DNA of 64,000 bases from JAGVSR01 sp963750715 (lineage in GTDB: Bacteria > Pseudomonadota > Alphaproteobacteria > Rhizobiales > Hyphomicrobiaceae), in the NCBI GenBank assembly GCA_963750715.1, contig CAVVRP010000016.1:310001-374000 (forward strand), written 5' to 3'. The notes under the pieces were generated by a model, which worked only from the letters and a program-made list of their open reading frames with translations, did not search any database and was not told the DNA's origin. The translations under genes were made by a program, and so were the position numbers. How positions within the stretch are numbered: position 1 is the stretch's first letter; each line of letters begins with the position of its first letter. Below, piece by piece: positions 18,648 through 27,842 of this stretch.

Positions 18648-20625
18648 ATGAAAGACAGACACTTGACCACATTCACCGAACTCGGCCTCGACCCGCTGCT
18701 TCTCAAAGCGCTTGAAACCGAAGGCTACACGACGCCGACGCCGATCCAGTCGCAGGCGATCCCGAGCGTCCTCGACGGCAAGGACCTTCTCGGAATTGCA
18801 CAGACGGGTACGGGCAAGACGGCTGCCTTCGCACTACCGATCCTGCAGAGGCTTGCCGCCAATCGACGCCCGGCAACGCACAAAGGCGTGCGCGCCCTCG
18901 TGTTGTCGCCGACGCGCGAACTCGCGACCCAGATCGCCGAAAGCTTCAAGACCTACGGCCGCCACATGGGCTTCACGGTTTCCGTCGTATTCGGCGGCGT
19001 CGCCCATAAGCCCCAGCGCGATGCTCTCCATCGCGGCGTCGACATCCTCGTCGCGACGCCGGGCCGTCTCCTCGATCACATGTCCGAACGCAACGTCACG
19101 CTCGAGTTCGACCGAAATCCTGGTTCTCGACGAGGCCGACCAGATGATGGATCTGGGCTTCATCCGCCCGCTTCGCCAGATCGTGTCGAAGCTGCCTTCG
19201 CGCCGGCAGAGCCTGTTTTTCTCGGCGACGATGCCCCATGAGATCGGCGCTCTCGCGGCTGAACTGCTGCGCGAGCCCGTCAAGGTTTCCGTCACGCCGG
19301 CCGCCAAGACCGCTGACCGCGTCGATCAGCAGGTGATCTTCGTCGAACAGGTGAAGAAGCGGGCCATGCTGGTCGAGCTGTTCTCCAATCCCGACCTGAC
19401 GCGCACGCTGGTCTTCACACGCACCAAGCGCGGCGCCGATCGGGTTGCACGCCATCTTGAAACGGCCGGCATCGCCGTTGCCGCCATCCACGGCAACAAG
19501 AGCCAAGCCCAGCGCGAGATGGCGCTGTGGGGCTTCAAGTCCGCCAAGATCCGAGCCCTGATCGCTACCGATGTCGCGGCGCGCGGCATCGATATCGATG
19601 CCGTATCGCACGTCATCAACTACGAGATCCCCAATATCCCCGAGAGCTACGTGCACCGCATCGGCCGAACGGCGCGCGCCGGCGCAGAAGGTATCGCGAT
19701 CTCGCTGGTGGACGCTGAGGAGCGCGATTACCTTCGCGACATCGAGCGGCTAACGCGCCAGACCATCCCTTCCGTCGACCGGCGGGGCGATGCTACGCTG
19801 ATCGCTCCGGTGGAACCGCGCGGCTCGACCGACGACAGCGGGACCCACGGCGACCATCGCCGCGGCGCGCGCACAAACCACGGTCGGGGCGATCGCCGCG
19901 AAGGCCATCGCGAGGAGCGCTCGTCGCGAGCCGGTCACAACGGTCATGCCCGGCGCGCGGACCACTCGCATGCCGACATCGCCCACGGCGACAGGGCCCA
20001 GGCTGAAAGGCACCACGCTGACAGGGCTCAAGGTGACAGGCCTCATACTGAAAGACCCCACAGCGATCGGCCTAATGGTGATCGCACTTACGGTGACCGA
20101 GTGCACAGTGCACGTCTCGGCAGACCGAGGCCCGGAGCCTCGCGTCCCGGCGAGCCGCCACGCCACCGCGACCACGCTGACCAGCGCGAACGTCCGATGG
20201 ATGTTGGCAACAGGGATCATCGGGAGGTGAGAGGCCCGAGGGCAGATCAGCGTGACTCGAGAGATCACCGTCGCGAAGGCCCGAGTCATGACGGTCCGCG
20301 TCATGAAGGACACGCCGATCGCGGACCTCGCCGTGACCGCTGGGATCCGATGGCAAAATCGGCTCCCCAGCACGTCAAGGACCGTCCGGCCGGCATTTCA
20401 GACCGTCCCCGCCCCGCGCGTCAGGATCGGCCCGAGCGCAGTGAAGGCCCGGGCCTCGCCAATGTCCGCTTTCTCAATGAAGGCGGTTCCGGCGACAAGC
20501 GTCCGCACCGCAAGGGCCCCCGTCCCTCGGATGATAGGCGCAATGGCGCCTCGGGGCGGTCGGATCGTCCCTCCCATGGCGGCGCGAAGCACCAGGGCAC
20601 CACACCGCGCCAGCGCACGGTCTGA
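18648..20625 (+). pseudogene. DEAD-box RNA helicase with long charged tail, one frameshift
   Basis: An ATP-dependent RNA helicase of the RhlE type. Q-motif FTELGLDPLLLKALETEGY and PIQ, motif I GIAQTGTGKT, Ia PTRELATQ, Ib TPGRLLDH. A single extra G at 19110 breaks the frame just before motif II, which continues as VLDEADQMMDLGF; then SAT, domain 2 with TLVFTRTKRGADRV, ALIATDVAARGIDI and HRIGRTARAG. Without that base the gene has 659 codons. After about residue 390 comes a 260-residue low-complexity tail rich in His, Arg, Asp and Gly, with repeats like GDRPHTERPHSDRPNGDR, likely an RNA-binding disordered region. One indel in an otherwise intact gene could be a sequencing error. Confidence 0.85.
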
Positions 20626-20656
20626 TGCTGCGGTTGTTGAGAGAATACGTGCGAAC

Positions 20657-20681
20657 GGGCGGCGGGTTGCAGCCGCCGCCC
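20657..20681 (+). terminator. GC-rich hairpin after the helicase gene
   Basis: GGGCGGCGG (20657-20665), a 7-base loop and CCGCCGCCC (20673-20681) make a perfect 9-bp stem 30 bp after the helicase stop. There is no T-tract, so it may slow polymerase or protect the 3' end rather than act as a classical intrinsic terminator. Confidence 0.5.
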
Positions 20682-20751
20682 GCCGCCGCTATCACATTCT
20701 GAAAACGCCGATTTTCCGGCTTGGCCCCCTCGTCAGCTTTTCAATCGTCAC

Positions 20752-21228
20752 ATGACAGCCAACGACAGCACCGGCCTCAAGCTCGTTGCCTTTGATGCCG
20801 AAGACCTCGCCGTGGTCGCCGCGCATCTCCAGGACGCCGTCTTCAATGTCGGCGAATTGGCTTATCTCGCGCGCGAAAAAAGATTTGCAGCAATAGCCAA
20901 CCGATTCGACTGGGCGCACGCGGAAGCCAGCGCCACGTCGGGCCGCCGGGCTTTCAGACGCCGTCGTGCGGGCATCCGCTTCGAGCGGGTTCTGTCGGCG
21001 CAGATTTCCGGTTTCGATCTGAAAGATCAGAAGCGAATGCTGAATCTGCTGACCATGCGGTTCGAGCAGACGGCCGATCCGGAAGGCTATGTGACGCTTT
21101 CGTTTTCAGACGGCGCAGCGATCCGGTTACAGGTCGAGTGCATAGAGTCAGAATTGAAAGACCTCGGCGCCGCCTGGTCGACGAAGAACATGCCGCAGCA
21201 TCCGAAAAGCGAAACGAGTTCGGATTAA
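20752..21228 (+). CDS. DUF2948 family protein
   Basis: A 158-residue protein of a family conserved in alphaproteobacteria just upstream of hisD. Family marks: LVAFDAEDLAVVAAHLQDAV near the N-terminus, FAAIANRFDWAHA, and GIRFERVLSAQISGFD in the middle. It is soluble, with alternating strands; no catalytic residues are evident. It is followed by hisD after 48 bp in the same direction, so it probably heads the hisD-UPF0262-phosphatase transcription unit. The function is unknown. Confidence 0.85.
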   Translation: MTANDSTGLKLVAFDAEDLAVVAAHLQDAVFNVGELAYLAREKRFAAIANRFDWAHAEASATSGRRAFRRRRAGIRFERVLSAQISGFDLKDQKRMLNLLTMRFEQTADPEGYVTLSFSDGAAIRLQVECIESELKDLGAAWSTKNMPQHPKSETSSD

Positions 21229-21276
21229 CGTTGCCAAAGCTCGATCCGTTTTCGCCCACTATAGGTTAAAGCAACG

Positions 21277-22575
21277 ATGCCAAAGAGGCTCAACACCGAC
21301 AGCCGCGATTTCGACCGGGCATTCGCAGCCCTTCTGTCTGAAAAGCGCGAGGTTTCCGATGATGTCGACGCCTCCGTGCGGACAATCATCGGCGACGTCC
21401 GCACGTGCGGCGATAAGGCTCTCATCGAGTTATCGAAAAAGTTCGACGGCATCGATCTAGTGAAAACCGGCATCGCCATCGGCGAGACTGAGGTCGATGC
21501 CGCCGTCGCCGCGTGCGGGAAGGAACAACTCGATGCGCTGTCATTCGCCCGCGACCGCATCGCCGCCCACCACCAGCGCCAGCTTCCGCGAGATGATCGT
21601 TACACGGATGCGACCGGCGTCGAACTCGGAGACCGCTGGACCGCCGTCGAGTCGGCGGGCCTCTATGTCCCGGGCGGCCTGGCTTCCTATCCCAGCTCCG
21701 TCCTCATGACTGCAGTGCCAGCGGCCGTCGCCGGCGTGCCTCGTATCGTGATGGTCGTACCATCGCCGCGTGGCGAATTGAACCCGCTTGTGCTGGCCGC
21801 CGCCAGGCTTGCAGGAGTCAAGGAAGTCTATCGCGTTGGCGGAGCCCAGGCCGTCGCAGCCTTGGCCTACGGAACCGAAACCATTCGACCCGTCGTCAAG
21901 ATCGTCGGACCCGGCAATGCCTATGTCGCAGCCGCCAAGCGCCAGGTGTTCGGAACGGTGGGCATCGATTCCATCGCCGGTCCGTCCGAGGTTCTGGTTA
22001 TCGCCGACAAGAACAACAATCCCGAATGGATCGCCGCCGATCTGCTCGCTCAAGCCGAACACGACACCGCGGCCCAGTCGATCCTGATGACCGATAGCGC
22101 CGACTTCGCCGATACCGTCGAAGCCGCCGTCATGCGCCAGCTCTCAACTCTGCCGCGCGGCAACATCGCTGGTGAAAGCTGGAACGTATTCGGCGCGACG
22201 ATCCTCCTGCGGTCGCTCGACGAAGCCCCTGCGCTGGCCGACCGTATCGCCGCCGAGCATCTAGAAGTCGCCACCGCCAACAGCGAAGCGCTTGCGTCGC
22301 GAATCCGCAACGCGGGCGCCATCTTCATCGGCGCCTATACGCCGGAAGTCATCGGCGATTACGTGGCCGGGTCGAACCACGTCCTGCCGACAGCGCGCAG
22401 CGCGCGCTTCTCCTCCGGGCTCGGCGTGCTCGACTTCATGAAGCGGACGTCGCTTCTCAAGCTCGACGCCGCATCTCTCGGTCGCGTTGCAAGCGCCGCA
22501 ATGACACTGGCGAGGGCTGAAGGCCTGGAAGCCCATCGCCGATCCGTCGAAGTGCGCGTCTCAGAAGGGGCCTGA
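21277..22575 (+). CDS. hisD: histidinol dehydrogenase
   Basis: A 432-residue zinc enzyme that oxidises L-histidinol twice with NAD+ to L-histidine, the last step of histidine synthesis. Recognised motifs: AGLYVPGGLASYPSSVLM, VDSIAGPSEVLVIAD-like GIDSIAGPSEVLVIADK, AQAEHDTAAQSIL with the zinc-binding and catalytic residues, and AEHLEVATAN (Glu-His base). The length is typical. It stands alone from other his genes, as is usual in this order, and is followed after 8 bp by the UPF0262 gene, so the two are almost certainly cotranscribed. Confidence 0.97.
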   Translation: MPKRLNTDSRDFDRAFAALLSEKREVSDDVDASVRTIIGDVRTCGDKALIELSKKFDGIDLVKTGIAIGETEVDAAVAACGKEQLDALSFARDRIAAHHQRQLPRDDRYTDATGVELGDRWTAVESAGLYVPGGLASYPSSVLMTAVPAAVAGVPRIVMVVPSPRGELNPLVLAAARLAGVKEVYRVGGAQAVAALAYGTETIRPVVKIVGPGNAYVAAAKRQVFGTVGIDSIAGPSEVLVIADKNNNPEWIAADLLAQAEHDTAAQSILMTDSADFADTVEAAVMRQLSTLPRGNIAGESWNVFGATILLRSLDEAPALADRIAAEHLEVATANSEALASRIRNAGAIFIGAYTPEVIGDYVAGSNHVLPTARSARFSSGLGVLDFMKRTSLLKLDAASLGRVASAAMTLARAEGLEAHRRSVEVRVSEGA

Positions 22576-22583
22576 GGTCCACG

Positions 22584-23084
22584 ATGACGAATGACACGCT
22601 CAACACCGGCGCAGCTTCACGCAATCGCCTGATGGCGATTCGCCTCGACGAGGCTTCGATCGCACGGGGCAATGCCAACATCGACCACGAGCGCGAAGTT
22701 GCGATCTTCGACATTCTCGATGGCAACTCGTTCGCCGTCGAGGGGCGGGACGATGGCCCATATGCCCTCGAACTCGGCATCGCCGACGACCGTCTTGTCT
22801 TCAAGGTGACGACCGAAGGGACCGCCGAGGTCGTAACACACTCCATTCCGATGCAGCCGCTTAAGCGCATCATGAAGGACTATTTTTTCGTGCTCGACAG
22901 CTACTATCAGGCGGTCCGGACCGCACCGGCCTCGCGCATACAGGCGATCGATATCGGACGTCGAGGATTGCATGACGAAGGCAGCGCCGCTCTGCAGGAG
23001 CGCCTCGAGGGCAAGTTCAGCATTGATTTTGACACCGCCCGCCGGCTGTTCACGTTGATCTCGGCACTGCACTGGAAGGGATAG
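22584..23084 (+). CDS. UPF0262 family protein
   Basis: A 166-residue protein of a family restricted to alphaproteobacteria. Family marks: LDEASIARGNANIDHEREVA near the N-terminus, the ALELGIADDRLVF strand, and IPMQPLKRIMKDYFFVLDSY in the middle. No catalytic residues or membrane segments are evident. It lies 8 bp after hisD and 3 bp before the phosphatase gene, within a tight operon. The function is unknown. Confidence 0.9.
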   Translation: MTNDTLNTGAASRNRLMAIRLDEASIARGNANIDHEREVAIFDILDGNSFAVEGRDDGPYALELGIADDRLVFKVTTEGTAEVVTHSIPMQPLKRIMKDYFFVLDSYYQAVRTAPASRIQAIDIGRRGLHDEGSAALQERLEGKFSIDFDTARRLFTLISALHWKG

Positions 23085-23087
23085 GAC

Positions 23088-23546
23088 GTGCCGGGACCGC
23101 AGGAAGTTCCAGGCACCGTGCTGTTCGCGTGCACGATGAATGCGGTGAGGTCACCGGTTGCAGCCGCTATCCTTGCGTACCTGACCAACCAGCGTTGCGC
23201 GGTGTTTTCCGCCGGCGTGCACGAGGGTCGCCCCGATCCGTTCGTCGCCGTCGTCATGGACGAGATCGGCATAGACGTAACCGATCACGAGCCTCAGGTG
23301 TTTCGCGCGCTCGGCGATCGAACCTTCGATCTCATCATCACGCTGTCGCCGGAAGCGCATCATCATGCACTCGAATTGACGCGCGTGATGGCGGCGAACG
23401 TGGAGTATTGGCCGACCCTCGATCCGTCGACGCTGCCGGCGAATGCGCCGCGATCAAAGCGCCTCAACGCCTACCGCCACCTGCGTGACGAACTGTTCGC
23501 ACGCATAAAGGAGCGTTTCGATCTGGAAGGCTCGCCAAAAGTCTAG
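23088..23546 (+). CDS. low-molecular-weight phosphatase family protein
   Basis: A 152-residue protein beginning at GTG 23088, three bases after the UPF0262 stop. Residues 11-23 (VLFACTMNAVRSP) form the CX5R P-loop of the low-molecular-weight protein-tyrosine phosphatase/arsenate reductase fold (C15, R21). The usual acidic D-P pair appears as YWPTLDPSTLP. It could remove phosphate from proteins or reduce arsenate; the sequence does not decide. The conserved position after hisD-UPF0262 argues for a housekeeping phosphatase. It ends 4 bp into the convergent cyclase gene. Confidence 0.85.
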   Translation: MPGPQEVPGTVLFACTMNAVRSPVAAAILAYLTNQRCAVFSAGVHEGRPDPFVAVVMDEIGIDVTDHEPQVFRALGDRTFDLIITLSPEAHHHALELTRVMAANVEYWPTLDPSTLPANAPRSKRLNAYRHLRDELFARIKERFDLEGSPKV

Positions 23547-24823
23547 GGATTTGCGGAGCGCGAGCCGGCGAGGAACCACGTTTCCTGCTGACCCAATCCC
23601 TTTATGTCGACGACGCCGCGACTCTCGAACTCGTAGTGTACCTCGAGCGCCGACTTGCACTTCCGGCACACGAGCACGCGACCCGGCACAGACAAGTTCT
23701 CCAGCCTTGCCGCGAGGTTCACGGCATCTCCCCAGACATCGTAGGTAAACTTCTTCTTGCCGATGACGCCGGCCATGACCGGCCCCGATGCGATGCCGAT
23801 GCGGATAGCGAGCTGATGACCCCGCTCGTCTCTCACACGCGCGATAACCTCATGCATTTCGAGCGCCAGCCTCGCGATGCGTTCGACGTGGTCGGGAACT
23901 GGCTCCGGCACCCCTGCCGCGACCATGTAGGCATCGCCGATCGTCTTGATCTTCTCAACGCCATACTTGGCGCTGAGGGCATCGAACTCCGTGACGATCG
24001 CATTGAGAAGCCGCACCGTCTCTTCGGCCCCCAGTCGATGGGCCAGCGCTACGAAGCCCGAGATGTCTGCAAACAGAACCGATGCATCGGAGAAGGTATC
24101 GGCAATAGGATCACTTGGCTGCAACTTGAGGCGGGCCACGATGGTGTCGGGCAGAATGTTGCGCAGCAGGGCCTCGGTTTCGGCTTTCGCGTTTTCAGCA
24201 AGCCGGAAGGCATAATACACCGACGCGGCGATGAGGCCGAACGTGGTGATCGCCGCCTGCACGTAGATCGAGTCGATCAATTCCTGCTCTGCCACGATCA
24301 GGGCCTTGCTGCGCGGAAACCAGAACCAGGAACAAAGGTGCAGGATCATGGCCACTACGATCACAGGCACGATGAGCCATAGCCGCTTGAGGCCGAACAC
24401 GACGAAGGGAGCTGCCGCCGCGACGAAGTATTGAAGCTGCACGCCGGACGACCGGCCGATGAGCATGGCAAAGGCGATCAACGCCGCGTACTCCGAAACA
24501 ATGATGAGCAGCGCGCCCGCGATCTCGCTATATCGATGGGCGAACGGCACCGAAATCGCGGTCGCCACGAGCGCCAGGTTGATCCAGATGATGGGCTTGT
24601 ATTTCTCGTAGTCGAGGAAGGTATGCTGAATCGCGTAGATCAGCGTCGAGACTGCGATCAGATAAGCGATCATGTTGAGGATCATCAGCCGGCGCTTGAC
24701 GTCGGGCGCATAACCTTGCGTACCGGCCTCCGCCAAACGGGTCAGCAGAGGACCGAGCCTTTCGGCGCCGGGAAGCCGCGCGAGATCGCTGGCCAGACGC
24801 TTTACGGGGCCGGCATTCGCCAT
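23543..24823 (-). CDS. membrane-bound adenylate cyclase (class III)
   Basis: About 426 residues. The N-terminal half holds about six transmembrane helices (residues 50-205), then a short linker (NILPDTIVARLKLQP) and a class III cyclase domain. Metal-binding Asp residues are in FADISGF and IGDAYMVAAG. The adenine-selecting Lys (VEKIKTIGD) and Asp (TYDVWGDAVNLAARLE), plus the transition-state Asn and Arg in the latter motif, are all present, so cAMP is the likely product. The ATG at 24823 (GGGAAAG upstream) avoids overlap with the Crp/Fnr gene; an in-frame start at 24901 is less likely. It lies directly downstream of a Crp/Fnr regulator. Confidence 0.85.
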   Translation of the reverse strand: MANAGPVKRLASDLARLPGAERLGPLLTRLAEAGTQGYAPDVKRRLMILNMIAYLIAVSTLIYAIQHTFLDYEKYKPIIWINLALVATAISVPFAHRYSEIAGALLIIVSEYAALIAFAMLIGRSSGVQLQYFVAAAAPFVVFGLKRLWLIVPVIVVAMILHLCSWFWFPRSKALIVAEQELIDSIYVQAAITTFGLIAASVYYAFRLAENAKAETEALLRNILPDTIVARLKLQPSDPIADTFSDASVLFADISGFVALAHRLGAEETVRLLNAIVTEFDALSAKYGVEKIKTIGDAYMVAAGVPEPVPDHVERIARLALEMHEVIARVRDERGHQLAIRIGIASGPVMAGVIGKKKFTYDVWGDAVNLAARLENLSVPGRVLVCRKCKSALEVHYEFESRGVVDIKGLGQQETWFLAGSRSANP

Positions 24824-24854
24824 GCTGAACTTTCCCAACGTCGCGCGAAAGGCA

Positions 24855-25553
24855 TTACGATGCCCCCGCGATCTCTTCCAGTTCCTCGAGATGGCAAACA
24901 AACGACCCGCCGCCGCGTTCGATCGCGCCTTGATCCTCGAGCAACGCCAGCGCCGCGTTCACTTTTGGCCGGCTGGCACCGATGAGCAGGGCCAGTTCGC
25001 CCTGGGATATGGGGAGGTTGAGTGCGACCTTGCCTTCGCAATCGACACCTGCCTTCTGACGGGCGGCGGTGAGAAAGAATCGCGCTAGTCGGGCTTCGAT
25101 GGGGTACAGCGCGATCCCTTCGAGTTGCTGATCCGCCTCGCGCACGCGCTGGCAAAGGAACCGAAGAGCGGCGTTGCGAACGGCAGGGCGTGTCTCGATC
25201 AGCCGCATGAGGGAAGGCTTCGATAGCGTGCACGCCGTGACGCGCGTCACCGCCGTCGCATCGGCCGACCTGGCGCCGCCGTCGAGCACGGCGATCTCGC
25301 CGAACACCTGCCCCGTCTCGGCATGCGCAAACGACAGTTCGCGGCCCTCCGAGGTCAGAATGGAAAGGCGCACGCGCCCGCTGGTGACAAGGTAGATCTC
25401 CTTGCCAGGATCGCCGCGGCCGAATATGGCCTGCCCAGGTTCCAGCGTCGTTTCCCGCATTTCCTGGGCAACGGCCTTGCGCTCGGTGTCATCCAGCGAC
25501 CCGAACAAGGCCGTCCGGGCAAGTAACTCGAGGATCTGCTCTTTCGACGACAT
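24855..25553 (-). CDS. Crp/Fnr family transcription regulator
   Basis: About 232 residues (MSSKEQILE start, GGAGG seven bases upstream). The N-terminal cyclic-nucleotide domain has a well kept phosphate-binding cassette, FGEIAVLDGGARSADATAV, with the Glu and the Arg-Ser that hold cAMP in CRP. No N-terminal Cys cluster is present, so it is not an oxygen-sensing FNR. The C-terminal helix-turn-helix (ISQGELALLIGASRPKVNAA) would bind DNA. It is followed by the adenylate cyclase after about 31 bp on the same strand; the pair probably works as a cAMP producer and responder. Confidence 0.85.
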   Translation of the reverse strand: MSSKEQILELLARTALFGSLDDTERKAVAQEMRETTLEPGQAIFGRGDPGKEIYLVTSGRVRLSILTSEGRELSFAHAETGQVFGEIAVLDGGARSADATAVTRVTACTLSKPSLMRLIETRPAVRNAALRFLCQRVREADQQLEGIALYPIEARLARFFLTAARQKAGVDCEGKVALNLPISQGELALLIGASRPKVNAALALLEDQGAIERGGGSFVCHLEELEEIAGAS

Positions 25554-25722
25554 GAACTTGCCTCCGCGGCAAGTTATCCCGGTATTGGAGGGCAAGCGCA
25601 ACGAGCGTTCTCAACTCTTGCTTTTCGCCGCCTGCCTCTGCATCTTTCCTCCCACGGTCACCCAAGCGGGCGGATCCATCGCGGCGCACCTCACCGGCAT
25701 GTTTTTCTGAAGCGACATCCAT

Positions 25723-26469
25723 ATGACCTTCGCCAGACCCGCCTTCATGACGGCCTTGACCCGGACCGATAGCCCGCGCCGGGAAACCCTGCGCGTTCAG
25801 CGCGCCCGGGAGAACGCTAGCGACAAGTCCAGCCAAGTACGGCCCAAACTCGTTCTCGCGAGCGCCAGTCCGCGCCGGCTGACGCTGTTGCAGCAAGTCG
25901 GCATAGAACCCGATGCGTTGCGGCCGACGTCCATCGACGAGACGGCCAGAAGCGGGGAAATGCCCAGAGGGCTCGTATCACGACTGGCCCGCGCTAAGGC
26001 CGAAGCCGCCCGCGATCAGATCGCCAACGACATCGGCATCGCCGACGCCTACGTGCTGGCCGCCGACACGATCGTGTGTTATGGGCGCAAGGTGTTCGGG
26101 AAACCCGAGCACATGGAGGAAGCGGCGGAGTACCTGCACCGCTTGTCAGGCCGGGCTCACTACGTCATGACAGGCATCTGCCTAATTACGCCGCAAGACC
26201 GCCTGCGCACGAAGATCATCAACACGCGCGTCTGGTTCAAGCATCTGTTGAAACAGGAAGTGGAGGCCTACATCGCCTCGCGCGAGTGGCGCGACAAGGC
26301 CGGCGGCTATGCCATCCAGGGGCTTGCCGGATGCTTCGTTCAGAAGATCAAGGGGTCCTACACGAATGTCGTCGGATTGCCGCTGACCGAAGTGACCGGG
26401 CTCCTGCTCGGAGAGGGCTTTCCCATCCACTTCAACTGGCTACGTGCGGCTGAAGCCGACAGGGATTGA
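25723..26469 (+). CDS. maf: Maf nucleotide pyrophosphatase
   Basis: A 248-residue Maf/Ham1-like protein. It opens the fold with LVLASASPRRLTLLQQVG, has the catalytic Asp in VLAADTIVCYGRKVFGKP, and KAGGYAIQGLAGCFVQKIKG near the end. Maf proteins hydrolyse dTTP/UTP or modified nucleoside triphosphates to monophosphates and are linked to control of septation. About 40 extra residues precede the domain, so translation may begin later, although no better ATG with a ribosome-binding site is visible. It is followed by yacG and tRNA-Phe, the usual order in this group. Confidence 0.92.
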   Translation: MTFARPAFMTALTRTDSPRRETLRVQRARENASDKSSQVRPKLVLASASPRRLTLLQQVGIEPDALRPTSIDETARSGEMPRGLVSRLARAKAEAARDQIANDIGIADAYVLAADTIVCYGRKVFGKPEHMEEAAEYLHRLSGRAHYVMTGICLITPQDRLRTKIINTRVWFKHLLKQEVEAYIASREWRDKAGGYAIQGLAGCFVQKIKGSYTNVVGLPLTEVTGLLLGEGFPIHFNWLRAAEADRD

Positions 26470-26510
26470 ACCTCGATCCAAACTCCACCAGAAACAGTGG
26501 CTGGAGCACC

Positions 26511-26750
26511 ATGACAAAGACACTTGAAACCAAGACCATCACGGCACCGCCTTGCCCCATTTGCGGAAAGCCGATGGTCACCCAGCACCGGCCGTTCTGC
26601 TCCAAGCGCTGCGCCGATGTCGATCTCGCGCGATGGCTCGGCGGACGCTACGTCATCGGAGGCACCAACGATCCCGATAACGACCCCAACGCGGGTGTTT
26701 CTTCTGATGTCGACGGCTCGCGCAGATCTACTAATGAGCACGACGATTGA
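26511..26750 (+). CDS. yacG: DNA gyrase inhibitor YacG
   Basis: A 79-residue zinc protein (MTKTLETKT start, GGAG just upstream). The zinc site is PCPICGKPM and PFCSKRCADVDLARWLGGRY, which is diagnostic for YacG, a small inhibitor that binds gyrase GyrB. The C-terminal tail is acidic and disordered. It starts 41 bp after maf on the same strand. Confidence 0.93.
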   Translation: MTKTLETKTITAPPCPICGKPMVTQHRPFCSKRCADVDLARWLGGRYVIGGTNDPDNDPNAGVSSDVDGSRRSTNEHDD

Positions 26751-26893
26751 GCCATTTCCAGCCATTTCGTAGAAATGCCACGGCCCCGTTGCCTGCAGCG
26801 TAAGGCCTGGGCAAACGCCTCTGGACAGTGCCTTATCGAGCACCTATAAGACGCGGTCTTCGCTGCAGGGCCAATCGCTCTGGCGCGCGAAAA

Positions 26894-26969
26894 GCCCAGG
26901 TAGCTCAGTTGGTAGAGCATGCGACTGAAAATCGCAGTGTCGCTGGTTCAATTCCGGCCCTGGGCACCA
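26894..26969 (+). tRNA. tRNA-Phe (GAA anticodon)
   Basis: GCCCAGG acceptor stem, GCTC/GAGC D-arm, TGCGA/TCGCA anticodon stem with loop CTGAAAA (anticodon GAA), GCTGG/CCGGC T-stem with loop TTCAATT, the matching CCTGGGC and an encoded ACCA. It directly follows maf-yacG. Confidence 0.96.
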
Positions 26970-26984
26970 CGCGACACCTCAGAG

Positions 26985-27548
26985 CTAGCCCGTGAACCGC
27001 TGCCACGTGACGGTCACCTTGGTGCCGACGGGCACGCGAGGATAAAGATCCAGCACGTCCTCATTGTACATACGAATGCACCCCTTGGAGACGGCCGAGC
27101 CGATGGTCCAGGGCGCGTCGGTTCCGTGGATGCGGTACATGGTGCCGCCAAGATAAAGTGCTCGCACGCCAAGCGGGTTCTGCGGATGGCCGCCGGGGAC
27201 ATACGCTGGAAGTTTCGGATTTTCGCGGCGCATCTCAGGCGTCGGCGTCCAGCCCGGATTGACCGCCTTGCTGGTGATCGTCGCAACACCGGACCAGCGG
27301 CTCTGATCACGCGGCACTGCGATCGGGTAACTGATGGCCTCGCCTTTGACATGAACCCAGTAAAGCTTGCGATCACCGAACGAAACGATCAGCTGGCGCG
27401 GAGCGTATTTGGGACTGAAGGAGACGACTTCGCGTGATCCGCCACCCCAAAGAAACGAGAAGATGTCTTGCGCCGAGGCCGTTGTGGGAGCAAGCGTCGA
27501 CGCGGCAAGCGCGGACAGCGCCACGAAAAGCAAGCGATAGTACGGCAT
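26985..27548 (-). CDS. L,D-transpeptidase (YkuD domain)
   Basis: A 187-residue exported protein. The ATG at 27548 follows GGGGGAACCC and gives a signal peptide (PYYRLLFVALSALAASTLAP, cleavage near ASAQD). The YkuD domain ends with the catalytic motif HGTDAPWTIGSAVSKGCIRM, with the His and the nucleophilic Cys. Such enzymes make 3-3 crosslinks in peptidoglycan or attach outer-membrane proteins to it in the periplasm. Several paralogues are normal in Hyphomicrobiales. It converges with tRNA-Phe. Confidence 0.9.
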   Translation of the reverse strand: MPYYRLLFVALSALAASTLAPTTASAQDIFSFLWGGGSREVVSFSPKYAPRQLIVSFGDRKLYWVHVKGEAISYPIAVPRDQSRWSGVATITSKAVNPGWTPTPEMRRENPKLPAYVPGGHPQNPLGVRALYLGGTMYRIHGTDAPWTIGSAVSKGCIRMYNEDVLDLYPRVPVGTKVTVTWQRFTG

Positions 27549-27842
27549 CGGGTTCCCCCCATCCCTTGGTTCAAAGATCTGTTGATCGTCGCGCGACAAG
27601 CCCGAACCGTGTGCAAGACATGTAGCCTTGCTCCCCTAACCCCGGGCTCGAATCGGCAAGCGGGAGAGTGCCGCACTGACTGCGGGCGCGCAAGTATGTG
27701 CAACCGCAATCTACGATGTCCTTCAAATGGAGTGACTTGCCGGTGACGGTTGGCCGGGACTTGGAGCGTCGTTCTGGCCATATCGCGTCGGCACTGTTAA
27801 TCAAGTGTGACTGATCCGCAACCGCCGAAAGGGCTGTCGGCC

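Noticed and set aside
19946..20356. Long frames antisense or alternate to the helicase tail
   Set aside because: The tail has biased codons so other frames stay open by chance; only the helicase frame links to recognised motifs.
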